From: Candidatus Flexifilum affinis
GTDB lineage: Bacteria; Chloroflexota; Anaerolineae; Aggregatilineales; Phototrophicaceae
DNA: 64,000 nucleotides
Assembly: GCA_016713325.1 (NCBI GenBank)
Contig: JADJPJ010000087.1
Location: forward strand, 124,001 to 188,000
Direction: 5' to 3'
Shown here: positions 31,735-40,127 of the stretch, in pieces
How positions within the stretch are numbered: position 1 is the first letter of the stretch
Layout of the letters: each line of letters begins with the position of its first letter
Notes under the pieces: generated by a model
The model's database searches: none
The model's input: the letters and a program-made list of their open reading frames with translations, nothing else
What the model was told of the DNA's origin: nothing
Made by a program: the position numbers and the translations under genes

Positions 31735-33243
31735 ATGCTTGATCCGCTTGCGCAGGCTGAGCAGTCGCGCCCGAATTCTCCGGCGCTGCTGCTCCCATAC
31801 TTCGCCCATCTGGGCGCGCACTATGCGGAGTACAGCTTCGCCCGGCTGAGCCGCATCGCCGCGCTCCTGGCTGCAGGCCTGGTCAGCGCCGGGGTGCGGC
31901 CGGGTGACCGCGTGGCGTTGCTGATGGACAACCCACACCGCGCGGTCGAGCTGATCCACGCCGCCATACGCGCCCGGGCGGTCGTGGTCCCGCTCAACTC
32001 CCGCCTCACCGCCGACGAGATCCGCTACCAGATCGAGGCGGCGGGTTGTCTGATCCTGTTGTGCGACAACGCCCATGAGGCCATGGCGCTGGAGGCGGCG
32101 GGCGGCGCACGGGTCTTCAACATCGCGCGGACGCCGCGCAGTGTCGCCCCTGGCCTGCCGGACGACGACCATTTCTCGGGCGCCGCACAGGACTACGCCG
32201 CCGTCGACATCGACCCCGCTGCAGTGCAGGCGATCCTCTTCACTTCAGGGACGACCGGCCGGCCCAAGGGCGCGCAGATCACCTACGGCAACTGGCTGGC
32301 CGGCGCAAAAGCCTCTGCGGAGCGGATCGGCGCGCGTGCGGGCGACCGTTGGCTGCTCTCGCTGCCGCTTTACCATGTGGGCGGCCTGTCGATGCTCTTT
32401 CGGTCGTGTGTCGATCGATCGGCGCTGGTGGTTGGCCCACCGACTCGCGATCTTCAGGACCTGGCCCAGACGATTGATGCCTCCCAGGTCACGCTCATTT
32501 CGCTGGTGCCTACCCAACTCTATCGCCTGCTGGAGATGGGGTTCCAGCCGCCGGAGTCGCTGCGCCTGATTCTGCTCGGCGGGGCGGCGGCATCGTCCGA
32601 CCTGCTGAAACGGTGCTGCGACCTCGGCCTGCCTGTGGGGACGACCTACGGCCTGACGGAAGCGGCCTCGCAGGTGGCGACCCTGCTTCCTGACGACACG
32701 TGCCGCAAGCCCGGCAGCGTCGGCAAACCGATTGGCCAGACCCGCGTGCGTGTCGTAGGCGCTGAAGGCGAACTCTGCGCTCCGGGGGAAATCGGCGAGA
32801 TCGTCGTCACCGGACCGACGGTGATGAAGGGGTATCTGGGCGCACCCCTGGTCGATCCTCGAACCGGGTTTCACACCGGAGATCTGGGCACCCTCGACGC
32901 CGACGGCGATCTCTGGATTGTACAGCGGCGAACCGACCTGATCGTCAGCGGCGGCGAAAACGTCTACCCGTCGGAGGTCGAAAACGTTTTGAAGTCTCAC
33001 CCGGAGGTTGCCGATGCCTGCGTCGTGGGCGTCCCCGATGCCGAATGGGGCCAGCGGGTTGCGGCGATGATTGTCCGGCGCGAGGGTAGTGCGCTCGACC
33101 AGTCCGACCTGACGGCTTATGCCCGGGGACGTCTGGCCGGCTACAAGGTGCCGCGCGTGATCGTCTTCGTCGGCGAGCTGCCGCTCACCGGCTCCGGCAA
33201 GGTGCGGCGGAGCGACGTCGCCCAGGCCCTGAGCGAATTGTGA
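31735..33243 (+). CDS. menE: o-Succinylbenzoate--CoA ligase
   Basis: 502-residue ANL-family acyl-CoA synthetase that activates o-succinylbenzoate via an adenylate. Motifs: P-loop ILFTSGTTGRPKGAQIT, LLGGAAASSDLLKRC, GTTYGLTEAASQVATL (A5), YLGAPLVDPRTGFHTGDLGTLDADGDLWIVQRRTDLIVSGGENVYPSEVEN (A7-A8), and the C-terminal lysine in LPLTGSGKVRR. Start: ATG at 31735 or GTG at 31726 overlapping the menB stop. Its stop overlaps the menH start by 4 nt (GTGA), supporting coupling. Context fixes the substrate among ANL enzymes. Confidence 0.92.
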   Translation: MLDPLAQAEQSRPNSPALLLPYFAHLGAHYAEYSFARLSRIAALLAAGLVSAGVRPGDRVALLMDNPHRAVELIHAAIRARAVVVPLNSRLTADEIRYQIEAAGCLILLCDNAHEAMALEAAGGARVFNIARTPRSVAPGLPDDDHFSGAAQDYAAVDIDPAAVQAILFTSGTTGRPKGAQITYGNWLAGAKASAERIGARAGDRWLLSLPLYHVGGLSMLFRSCVDRSALVVGPPTRDLQDLAQTIDASQVTLISLVPTQLYRLLEMGFQPPESLRLILLGGAAASSDLLKRCCDLGLPVGTTYGLTEAASQVATLLPDDTCRKPGSVGKPIGQTRVRVVGAEGELCAPGEIGEIVVTGPTVMKGYLGAPLVDPRTGFHTGDLGTLDADGDLWIVQRRTDLIVSGGENVYPSEVENVLKSHPEVADACVVGVPDAEWGQRVAAMIVRREGSALDQSDLTAYARGRLAGYKVPRVIVFVGELPLTGSGKVRRSDVAQALSEL

Positions 33244-34055
33244 AGATCAATGGCGTCGAGTACGCAGTGAACATCAGCGGGCATGGCGACCCGCTGGTCC
33301 TGCTGCACGGGTTCACCGGCAGCGCGGCCAACTGGGGTGCGCATGTGGCCGCCTTCTCCGGCGATTTCACCGTCGTGACAGTCGATTTGCTGGGTCACGG
33401 TCGCAGCGATTCGCCCACGGACCCGGAACGGTACGCCATTGAGCGGGCGACCGCCGACCTTCACGCGATATTTCGTGCGTGCAGCATCGAAGCGCCTCAC
33501 CTGCTCGGCTACTCGATGGGCGGCCGGCTTGCGCTGTACTATGCGCTGCGCCATGGGGTGCGCTCGCTCCTGCTCGAAAGTGCCTCGCCCGGGCTGGCCG
33601 ACGACGCGGAGCGGGACGTCCGCCGGCAGAGCGACGAGAAGCTTGCTGAGAAAATCGAGCAGGAGGGACTCGCGGCCTTTGTCGACGCCTGGGAGAAGCT
33701 GCCGCTTTTCGCCTCTCAGTCTGCCCTGGCCGAAGACGCGCGGGCGGCGCTCCGCCAGCAGCGCCTGGCCAACAACCCGGTCGGACTGGCCAACAGCCTG
33801 CGCGGCATGGGGACCGGTGTCCAGCCCAGCCTGTGGAGTCGACTGGGAACGCTTGACTCGCCGGCGCTCCTGCTGTGCGGTGCGCTTGACGCCAAGTTCA
33901 CGGGAATTGCGCGCGAAATGGCGAAGCGGCTGCGCAACGCGCGTCTGGCGATCGCCCCGAGCGCCGGGCACACGATCCACCTGGAGCGGCCTACTTTCTT
34001 CCGCGATGAGGTCCTGCGCTTCCTGCTCGACATTGCCCGGCGGCGGATGCCATAG
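33240..34055 (+). CDS. menH: SHCHC synthase (alpha/beta hydrolase fold)
   Basis: 271-residue alpha/beta-hydrolase that eliminates pyruvate from SEPHCHC to form SHCHC. Motifs: LVLLHGFTGSAANW, VDLLGHGRSDSP, the Ser elbow GYSMGGRLALYYAL, a charged cap region with basic residues (RDVRRQSDEKLAEK), Asp in LLLCGALDAKF and catalytic His in PSAGHTIHLERP. GYSMGGR and AGHTIHLE are typical of MenH. It closes the men block; menC (o-succinylbenzoate synthase), which acts next, is not in the window, nor are menA and menG. Confidence 0.9.
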   Translation: MKINGVEYAVNISGHGDPLVLLHGFTGSAANWGAHVAAFSGDFTVVTVDLLGHGRSDSPTDPERYAIERATADLHAIFRACSIEAPHLLGYSMGGRLALYYALRHGVRSLLLESASPGLADDAERDVRRQSDEKLAEKIEQEGLAAFVDAWEKLPLFASQSALAEDARAALRQQRLANNPVGLANSLRGMGTGVQPSLWSRLGTLDSPALLLCGALDAKFTGIAREMAKRLRNARLAIAPSAGHTIHLERPTFFRDEVLRFLLDIARRRMP

Positions 34056-34093
34056 AACCGCACATCGCGCCAATTCTGGATAAGGGATAGCAG

Positions 34094-35176
34094 TTGTTGA
34101 ACTCGCTCAAACTCGGTAGTGGCACCCTCGAATTCCCCGTCTTTCTCCCGGATGCGACTCGCGCGGTCGTGCGTGGTGTGGACAGCGAAGATCTGGAACG
34201 CTGTGGCGTGCCCGGTCTGGTCATGAGTACCTATCACCTGATGCAGCACCCTGGCTCCTCCGTGGTAACGTCGCACCACGGGTTGCACAACCTCTCCGGT
34301 TGGCGCGGACCGATTATCACCGATTCCGGCGGTTTTCAGGTGTACTCCCTGGTGCGCGAAAACCCGAAGTATGGCAGCCTGACGGAAAAGGGCATGGTCT
34401 TCCGCACCGATGACGGCTCCAAGTACAACCTAACGCCCGAGAAGAGCATTCAGCTACAGGTGAGCTACGCCTCCGACGTGGTCTACTGCCTGGACGACTG
34501 CACCCACCCGGACGCTGACGACGCCTCGCAGATCGACAGTGTGCGCCGCACCATCAAGTGGGCCAAACGGTGCCGCGAAGTCTTCGATCAACTCATCGAG
34601 GGTAAACGGCTGGACGAGAACAGCCGACCCCGCCTGTTTGCCGTCGTTCAGGGTGGGGCAGTGCCGGCGCTGCGCAAGGCCTGCGCGGAGGCGCTCCTGG
34701 AAATTGGCTTCGACGGCTATGGCTATGGCGGCTTTCCGCTCGATGGCGAGAACCGCCTGGTCGAAGACATGTTTGCCTACCTGCGCGAACTCATCCCTGC
34801 GCAGTACCCTCTGCACGCCCTGGGGGTAGGGCACCCCGGTCACGTCAAGACCTGTGCCGATATGGGCTACACCATCTTTGACAGCGCACTGCCCACGCGC
34901 GACGCCCGCCGCGGCCGGCTGTACCGTCTGCTGGGTGATCCCTCGATGGGCGGGACCGACTGGTTCGAATTCCTGTATCTGGAAGACGGGCGGCACACCC
35001 GAACGGCAGTGCCGATCTCCGACACGTGCGACTGTGCTACCTGTGCGCGCTACAGCATCGGGTATCTCCACCACCTGTTCGAGATCGAGGATGCGCTCTA
35101 TGTGCGGTTGGCCACGATCCACAACCTGCGCTTCATGACCCGCCTCATGGAACTGCTGCGAGGCAGTCGTGGCTGA
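34094..35176 (+). CDS. tRNA-guanine transglycosylase family protein, atypical
   Basis: 360-residue TGT-fold enzyme, TTG start with AAGGGA 6 nt upstream. Canonical elements present: TDSGGFQV (Asp77), the LDDC pair (Asp134/135), VVQGG (Gln186), the nucleophile region FDSALPTRDARRG (Asp263), and the zinc site CDCATC (Cys312, 314, 317) with His343. In place of the usual GGLAVGE base-pocket segment it has YGGFPLDGENR (residues 211-221). So it likely exchanges a guanine base in nucleic acid, but perhaps for a different substrate than preQ1. No queC/D/E/F or queA genes are near. It overlaps the Rmt-like methyltransferase by 8 nt. Confidence 0.83.
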   Translation: MLNSLKLGSGTLEFPVFLPDATRAVVRGVDSEDLERCGVPGLVMSTYHLMQHPGSSVVTSHHGLHNLSGWRGPIITDSGGFQVYSLVRENPKYGSLTEKGMVFRTDDGSKYNLTPEKSIQLQVSYASDVVYCLDDCTHPDADDASQIDSVRRTIKWAKRCREVFDQLIEGKRLDENSRPRLFAVVQGGAVPALRKACAEALLEIGFDGYGYGGFPLDGENRLVEDMFAYLRELIPAQYPLHALGVGHPGHVKTCADMGYTIFDSALPTRDARRGRLYRLLGDPSMGGTDWFEFLYLEDGRHTRTAVPISDTCDCATCARYSIGYLHHLFEIEDALYVRLATIHNLRFMTRLMELLRGSRG

Positions 35177-35972
35177 GACGGCCGCCGAAGCCGTCGTCCA
35201 GGCGGTGCTGGAGAGTCGCAAGTACGGGCAGGTATCGCGCCACCTGATCGCGCATCTGGCCGAGATCGAACTCGCCAAGGGGCGGCGACACAAAGAGGCG
35301 GTCAAGGAGGTGAAGAATCGCCTGCATCAGGTGGTCGGCGCCTATCTGGAGAAACGCCCCCGTTACGCGGAGTGGCTGGAGGCACTGGAAGCAGCACCGG
35401 AAGGCCAGCGGCGGGAGGTCTGTGGCGAGATTCTCGCGGCCCATGCCTCGTCTCGCGAACGACTTGACATCCTGGAGACGTTCTACCAGACGCTGCTCGG
35501 CGATCTGCCGCCGATCCGCTCGGTGCTCGACGTGGCCTGCGGGCTGAATCCGCTGGCAGTGCCCTGGATGCCGCTAGTACCGGGGGCACAGTACCTGGCG
35601 GTCGACGTCATGGACGATCTGGCCGCTTTCCTGACCGGCGCGCTGCCGCTCCTTGGCGTAGAAGCTCGTGGCCTCTCCGACGACGTGACTCGGCATGTGC
35701 CCTCGGGCCGGTTTGATGTAGCGCTGATCGTCAAAGCCGTCCCTTGCCTCCAGCAGATCGACCGCTCGGTGGGCAGGACTTTGCTGGAGGAGATCGACGC
35801 GCGTTGCATTGTCGTGTCATACCCGGTGCGCAGTCTGGGTGGCAGCGAGAAAGGCATGCGCGACACCTACGCGGCCTCCTTTGCCCAGCTCGTGCAGGGG
35901 GCCGACTGGAACGTCGAGCGTTTCGATTTCAGCGATGAGCTGGCGTTTCGCCTTACGAGGGAACCCCACTGA
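35169..35972 (+). CDS. 16S rRNA (guanine-1405-N7) methyltransferase-like protein (ArmA/Rmt/FmrO family)
   Basis: 267-residue protein that matches the aminoglycoside-resistance 16S methyltransferase family along its whole length. Visible are an N-terminal helical domain with ESRKYGQVSRHLIAHL and KEVKNRLHQVVGAYL, the HASSRERLDILETFY motif (residues 92-106), the SAM-binding DVACGLNPLAVPWMP (121-135), LIVKAVPCLQQID, and CIVVSYPVRSLGGSEKGM with the characteristic SLGG. Family knowledge: these enzymes methylate N7 of G1405 in helix 44 and block 4,6-disubstituted deoxystreptamine aminoglycosides. GTG start inside the TGT gene. Its stop overlaps rsmI, which modifies the nearby C1402. A housekeeping or self-protective role is undecided. 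Confidence 0.82.
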   Translation: MAETAAEAVVQAVLESRKYGQVSRHLIAHLAEIELAKGRRHKEAVKEVKNRLHQVVGAYLEKRPRYAEWLEALEAAPEGQRREVCGEILAAHASSRERLDILETFYQTLLGDLPPIRSVLDVACGLNPLAVPWMPLVPGAQYLAVDVMDDLAAFLTGALPLLGVEARGLSDDVTRHVPSGRFDVALIVKAVPCLQQIDRSVGRTLLEEIDARCIVVSYPVRSLGGSEKGMRDTYAASFAQLVQGADWNVERFDFSDELAFRLTREPH

Positions 35973-36624
35973 GCAGAATTGTCACTTCGCCGCGAATCGG
36001 GTTGCGCTGGAAGAACTGATGCAGTTCGCCCACTGTGCCGCGACGGAACTCCTCGAACATCTTGGTCAGTTCGATGGTCACTACGGCCTGACGGTCGCCA
36101 ACCACCGCCTGCATCATGTCCAGAGTCTTCACGAGCCGGTTGGGGCTTTCGTAAAGCACGAGTGTTTCCCGCGCCGAAGCAAGCGCCGCGAAAAACGCAC
36201 GAAGCTGAGAGTCCTTGCGCGGTGGAAAGCCGACAAAGCGGAGGCGTTCTCCGGGAAGCCCGGAGGCGGACAGCGCCGTCGTGATCGCGTTGGCGCCGGG
36301 GATCACCTCGACCGCAATCCCCGCGTCAAGCGCTGCCTGCACCATCTCATAACCCGGGTCCGAGATGCACGGCGTGCCGGCGTCGGTGATCAGCGCAACA
36401 TCCTCGCGCAGCGCCACCGATGCAAGCGAGCCCGTCATCGTCTCTTTATTGTGATCGTGGTAGCTCATCAGACGCGCGCTGATGCCATAGTGGTTGAGGA
36501 GCTTCAGCGAATGCCGTGTATCTTCTGCAGCGATCACCCTGACGCTGCGAAGCACACGCAGCGCCCGGACCGTAATATCTTCAAGGTTGCCGATGGGAGT
36601 GGCGACGATGTAGAGCGTCCCCAA
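35953..36624 (-). CDS. rsmI: 16S rRNA (cytidine-1402-2'-O)-methyltransferase
   Basis: 223-residue tetrapyrrole-methylase-fold enzyme that methylates the 2'-O of C1402 in 16S rRNA. The start is TTG at 36624 with AGGGGCGG upstream, giving the classic opening LYIVATPIGNLEDIT; then AEDTRHSLKLLNHYG, SYHDHNKE, LITDAGTPCISDPGYEMV, VIPGANAITTALSASGLP and FVGFPPRK. An upstream in-frame ATG at 36795 would add residues that belong to the overlapping HTH gene. It lies 4 nt downstream of that small HTH gene and converges, with 20-nt overlap, on the Rmt-like gene. Confidence 0.94.
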   Translation of the reverse strand: MGTLYIVATPIGNLEDITVRALRVLRSVRVIAAEDTRHSLKLLNHYGISARLMSYHDHNKETMTGSLASVALREDVALITDAGTPCISDPGYEMVQAALDAGIAVEVIPGANAITTALSASGLPGERLRFVGFPPRKDSQLRAFFAALASARETLVLYESPNRLVKTLDMMQAVVGDRQAVVTIELTKMFEEFRRGTVGELHQFFQRNPIRGEVTILLSGVPS

Positions 36625-36628
36625 GTGC

Positions 36629-36856
36629 CTACCGCCCCTGATTGATGACGTAGACGATGCCGACCGTTCCCATTTGGGTACGGACAACCCCTTTGGATTT
36701 GAGCCGTTCAAGAAGCTTCTTTGTACGAGAGCCGGCGGTCGAATCGCCGCCGAACACGACGGAACGTGCCTGATCGATCGAAAGACCACGAGCACCAGCG
36801 TGCCGCAGCGCGTCCGTCAAAAGCGTGAAATTTTCGTCCTGACTTCGGTTAGCCAT
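36629..36856 (-). CDS. Small winged-helix-like protein
   Basis: 75-residue protein with AGGAGA just before the ATG, so translation is likely. It is composed of helix-turn-helix-like elements: ENFTLLTDALRHAGARGLSIDQARSVVF, then SRTKKLLERLKSKGVVRTQMG and a final strand GIVYVINQ, which is the layout of a winged helix. It ends 4 nt before the rsmI start and probably forms an operon with it. Function unknown; it may be a DNA-binding regulator. Confidence 0.65.
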   Translation of the reverse strand: MANRSQDENFTLLTDALRHAGARGLSIDQARSVVFGGDSTAGSRTKKLLERLKSKGVVRTQMGTVGIVYVINQGR

Positions 36857-37012
36857 CGTCTCCTATCCACATTGGTGACCTGCATCGAAAGCGTTGCTCA
36901 GAAGATACTGAAAAACCCAAGAATTGTAAAGTAGTACATCAGTCGAAATTCGACGGTCCCACAAGACCCGCCGGTTCACGTGTGCGGAACCGGCGGGCGC
37001 GGATGGATGCAC

Positions 37013-37993
37013 TCAATCCTCTTGCGGAACGTAAGTCGTCCACAGCCGGCTGACGAGGGCATCGGCATCGGTCGTCACACCCTGGTCGGCAAAGTAATCG
37101 CAGACCCGCGAGACGTCGCGCCGGAAGATCTCCTCGGCGTAAGGGTTCGCCTGTGGCCGGACGACCTGCGGGAAGTCGATCACCGTGATGTCGCCTTCCC
37201 AGTACAGGATGTTGTAGGCAGACAGGTCGCCGTGGATAAACCCGAGCGCCAGCATGCCCTCGATGTTGTGCACGGCCCGGTAGAAGAGCGCCTGTGCCTC
37301 CTCCGGGTCGAGCTCGACCAGACTGAGGGTTGGGGCTGGGTGCCCGAGAACGCCATAGTAGGTCATCAGGATCGCGTTGGGCGCCGATCCGTAAGGATGC
37401 GGCACGTCGAGCGCGGCGCCGGCGAGCGTTTGAAGCGTGTTCTGCTCGTACATCAGCCAGGACGTGTGCGCGACTTCGACGCCGAAGCCCGTTTTCTTGC
37501 CGATGGCGCGCATCACGCGGTGGTCGGTCTTCTTGACGACCTTGCCGCTCTCCGTCAGGATTTCGCGGCCTTCTCGGTACATCGAGTCGTTGCGCATCTG
37601 CCGGAACATCCGCGGCCGGTAAACCTTGGCAGCGAGCAGCGGTACGCCAATGGCCGGGGACGCTTGGCAGACGTAGACGCTGGCCTCTTTTCCGCCGCGT
37701 ACCCGTGCCAGCACATCGATGATCAGTCCCCGGTCGTAGAACGGGCGCAGCGAGTCCGCCAGCCATCCCGCTTCGAAGCGGCTGGGCTGGTAAGTCATGG
37801 TGAGTTCCGTCTCCGACTTGCCCTCATCGGAGAGCGAGGCGACCACGTCGGCCGCCGATTTTTTCGGCCGGTGATTGGCTTTCGGCTTGCGCTTACGCCG
37901 CTGTTGACGATCTTCAAAGGCAAGGTTCATGCCGTCAAAAGGCAGATCGTAGACGTCGCTGTCGCCGAAATCGTAATTGGTGAGTCGAGACAT
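37013..37993 (-). CDS. RIO family serine kinase
   Basis: 326-residue protein kinase of the RIO1-like family, which in archaea and eukaryotes acts in small-subunit ribosome maturation. Kinase features: nucleotide loop VRGGKEASVYV (98-108), invariant Lys123 in AAKVYRP, catalytic loop FIHGDLSAYNIL with Asp256 and Asn261, and metal-binding Asp273 in VIDFPQ. The N-terminus carries a basic cluster (RRKRKPKANHRPKK). GAAGGA precedes the ATG at 37993. The gene has a long structured leader with a short translated-looking frame (see 38042-38116 and 38248-38313). A ribosomal link with rsmI and the Rmt-like gene nearby is only suggestive. Confidence 0.9.
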   Translation of the reverse strand: MSRLTNYDFGDSDVYDLPFDGMNLAFEDRQQRRKRKPKANHRPKKSAADVVASLSDEGKSETELTMTYQPSRFEAGWLADSLRPFYDRGLIIDVLARVRGGKEASVYVCQASPAIGVPLLAAKVYRPRMFRQMRNDSMYREGREILTESGKVVKKTDHRVMRAIGKKTGFGVEVAHTSWLMYEQNTLQTLAGAALDVPHPYGSAPNAILMTYYGVLGHPAPTLSLVELDPEEAQALFYRAVHNIEGMLALGFIHGDLSAYNILYWEGDITVIDFPQVVRPQANPYAEEIFRRDVSRVCDYFADQGVTTDADALVSRLWTTYVPQED

Positions 37994-38041
37994 GGTGAAT
38001 GTCGTTCCTTCAGTTCGAACCAGATGTGATTGGGGTTCGGT

Positions 38042-38116
38042 TGCGTCACGCAGTGACGCAGACAGCCCAGCGCGTTCGGAATGGCCGAACACACCCGGGG
38101 CATTCGCGCGAATGCC
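38042..38116 (-). promoter_or_regulatory. Three tandem hairpins in the RIO-kinase leader
   Basis: Three consecutive perfect inverted repeats lie in the 5' leader: GGCATTCG/CGAATGCC (38099-38116), GTTCGG/CCGAAC (38074-38090) and TGCGTCAC/GTGACGCA (38042-38060). They are followed by ~50 nt to the kinase start. No known riboswitch core is recognised. The density of stems suggests a cis-regulatory RNA. Confidence 0.45.
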
Positions 38117-38247
38117 GAAAGGACGGGTTGATGAAGGGGGATATGCCCGTCTTTCGCTGATGCTGAAAGAACGACTGAGAGAACAACGATCAGCCAGGGA
38201 GGCGGATCAGCAGGAGTGCTGCGCCAACAAAGGCTGAGGGTGGTTGG

Positions 38248-38313
38248 TTAGGCGTTCAGCTCGCGAGACGGGAGTATCTGCCCGGCACGGACGACAAGAC
38301 CCATTTTCGCCAT
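38248..38313 (-). CDS. Short frame (21 codons) with strong Shine-Dalgarno
   Basis: An ATG at 38313 is preceded by GAGGAGGT with 8-nt spacing, one of the best ribosome-binding sites in the window. It opens a 21-codon frame beginning MAKMGLVVRAGQ and ending RELNA. It sits between a consensus promoter and the structured leader of the RIO kinase, so it may be a leader peptide or a very small protein. I do not recognise the sequence. Confidence 0.45.
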   Translation of the reverse strand: MAKMGLVVRAGQILPSRELNA

Positions 38314-38376
38314 GTTTCCTAACCTCCTCTTCGCTCACCAGAAGGTGAGAGAACAAAACTCGGTGACACAGGTAGC

Positions 38377-38406
38377 AGTGTATCACCAAAGCGGAAAGAA
38401 TGTCAA
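38377..38406 (-). promoter_or_regulatory. Sigma70-like promoter upstream of the RIO-kinase leader
   Basis: Minus strand TTGACA (38406-38401), 18-nt spacer, TACACT (38382-38377). It points at the short frame at 38313 and the RIO kinase, and implies a leader of about 370 nt. Confidence 0.6.
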
Positions 38407-38432
38407 GAACTGTATGAAGGGGTCACACTGGG

Positions 38433-40127
38433 TCAGGTGCCCAAGGGGACCTCAGCGCGCACCACTCCGGCGCGCTCGTGACGCAGAGTCAGCGAGACGG
38501 CGCCGCCGGCCGGCGCGGCAACAATCCACTCGACCTTGGCGCGGTCCTTCGTGCTGGCGCCGAAGATCGCCCAGGGGGTGGCCGAACTTCCATCATAGGC
38601 GCGCCCTTCCAACTGTTTGAGCTCTTCGCGCGCCATGCCGCTGGTGAGCGTCATGTCATCGCCCAGGGTGATTTCGGCAATGACCGGGCGGACGACTTTT
38701 TTCTCCAGTGCCTTCTTCGCACCGTAGGTCGGCAGCCAACCGGTGTTCTGGACGACTGCCGTCACCTTGAAGTAGCCGTCGCCAAGCGGTTCGGCTGCCG
38801 CCTGCAGCAGCTCCAGCCTCGGGGAGATCTCGGCCATCCAGATCAGCCAGTCGGCGAAAGGCGCAACCTCGGCTTGCAGGAACTGAAGGGGCGGGTTCCT
38901 CCAGGCGTTCAGGTGGTCCCATCCGCCGAGATCGATTCGGCCCAACTGCGGATGATCGAACGGATACCAGTCGACGTAGCCCTTGCCGTCGAGCTTTTCG
39001 TCGCTCCACTTCAGCAGCTTGAGGTCGTCCTCGACCGGATGCTCGCGGAACCAGTCGATGTACTTGTAGTCGGTGATGCCGGCGTTGCGCTGCGGAGACC
39101 ATAGCTCCACCGTCCAGGCATAAACGCCGAAGTGTTCATAGATCCAGTCGTCGAAAACGCCAGTGATCACCTCTTTCGGGTGGTATTTGAAATCGTGGAA
39201 GACGGAGATCGCCGGGTAGCCGGTCAGCTGTGTGCCCATGTCGCCGATCTTCTGGTAGGTCCACAGATCCTCGGCGGGAAAGCTCTCGTCACTCTGAGTG
39301 CCGTAGGGGCGGAGCATCACACCGCTCCAGGTGTGGAAGGTGGCCGCGCCGGATATATTGGGATGGCGTGCGATGAAGTCGACGATGGCCCGTACCTCCG
39401 GCTCAGAGGTCGGGTAGGGGCCGGCGCCGGGCTGCTCGTGCTCCTGCCGCCAATGTGAAGGGAAGTTGCGGTTAAGGTCGAGCCGTTCCTTCTGCGGCTT
39501 TGGCTCGATCAGGAAGCCGTCGTAGTTGTCGATCAGACCTTCGCGGAAGAGGTTGTAGTAAACACCGCCGCGCTCGTTTGGCTCCCGGCGGATCATCAGG
39601 CGAGGCTCGTCCGGGTGGCACTTCCACGAACCGTTCGGATCGGGCACGCGCATGGTCAGCATGCGGCCGTCGCCGTCGACATCCTGCTCGCTCAGACCGC
39701 TCAGCGCTTCTTCGTCGTAAGGGTAGGGGCGGGTGCTGGAGCGAATGATTCTCGGTTTGTCGGCCAGGGCCAGCTCGGCGCCGTCCGGGTTGACGCGCGG
39801 GCAGATGTAGAAAGCGCGCGTATCCAGGACATGGGTGACGGTCTCGTCCTGCCCGTAGCCGGTGACCAGCCGGTGCAGCAAGTTCAGGCTCGCGGTCGTT
39901 GGCGAGACTTCGGAGGCGTGGATGTTGGCATCGATCCAGACTGCCGGCTTCTCGAAGTCCACACCCGTGCTGAAGTTGGTGACGATAGCCAACCAGATGT
40001 CCCGTCCTTCGTAGCTCCTGCCCAGCGATTCCAGCCGCACGAGACCCGCATATTCACTGGCGTAAGCCTGAAGCAGGCTGACCAGCTCATCATAACGATA
40101 GTAGTGGTCAAAGGCGACCTGTGGCAT
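38433..40127 (-). CDS. M14 family zinc carboxypeptidase
   Basis: 564-residue metallopeptidase. The M14 domain covers roughly residues 1-400: zinc ligands His70 and Glu73 in ANIHASEVSPTT, RVNPDGAE, LDLNRNFPSHW, the third zinc His in ATFHTWSG, and the catalytic Glu in YAWTVELWSPQ. The last ~150 residues look like a beta-sandwich add-on (YFKVTAVVQNTGWLPTYG). No signal peptide is visible, so the location is unclear. I start at the ATG at 40127, beginning MPQVAFDHYYRYDEL; an earlier in-frame ATG at 40190 adds a non-family stretch. Likely a carboxypeptidase on peptides; substrate unknown. Confidence 0.88.
   Translation of the reverse strand: MPQVAFDHYYRYDELVSLLQAYASEYAGLVRLESLGRSYEGRDIWLAIVTNFSTGVDFEKPAVWIDANIHASEVSPTTASLNLLHRLVTGYGQDETVTHVLDTRAFYICPRVNPDGAELALADKPRIIRSSTRPYPYDEEALSGLSEQDVDGDGRMLTMRVPDPNGSWKCHPDEPRLMIRREPNERGGVYYNLFREGLIDNYDGFLIEPKPQKERLDLNRNFPSHWRQEHEQPGAGPYPTSEPEVRAIVDFIARHPNISGAATFHTWSGVMLRPYGTQSDESFPAEDLWTYQKIGDMGTQLTGYPAISVFHDFKYHPKEVITGVFDDWIYEHFGVYAWTVELWSPQRNAGITDYKYIDWFREHPVEDDLKLLKWSDEKLDGKGYVDWYPFDHPQLGRIDLGGWDHLNAWRNPPLQFLQAEVAPFADWLIWMAEISPRLELLQAAAEPLGDGYFKVTAVVQNTGWLPTYGAKKALEKKVVRPVIAEITLGDDMTLTSGMAREELKQLEGRAYDGSSATPWAIFGASTKDRAKVEWIVAAPAGGAVSLTLRHERAGVVRAEVPLGT

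Noticed and set aside
38207..38389. 60-codon frame with two CxxC motifs (CYLCHRVL, CRPCRAD) upstream of the RIO kinase
   Set aside because: It has no ribosome-binding site, and the strong Shine-Dalgarno in the same stretch serves a different frame starting at 38313.
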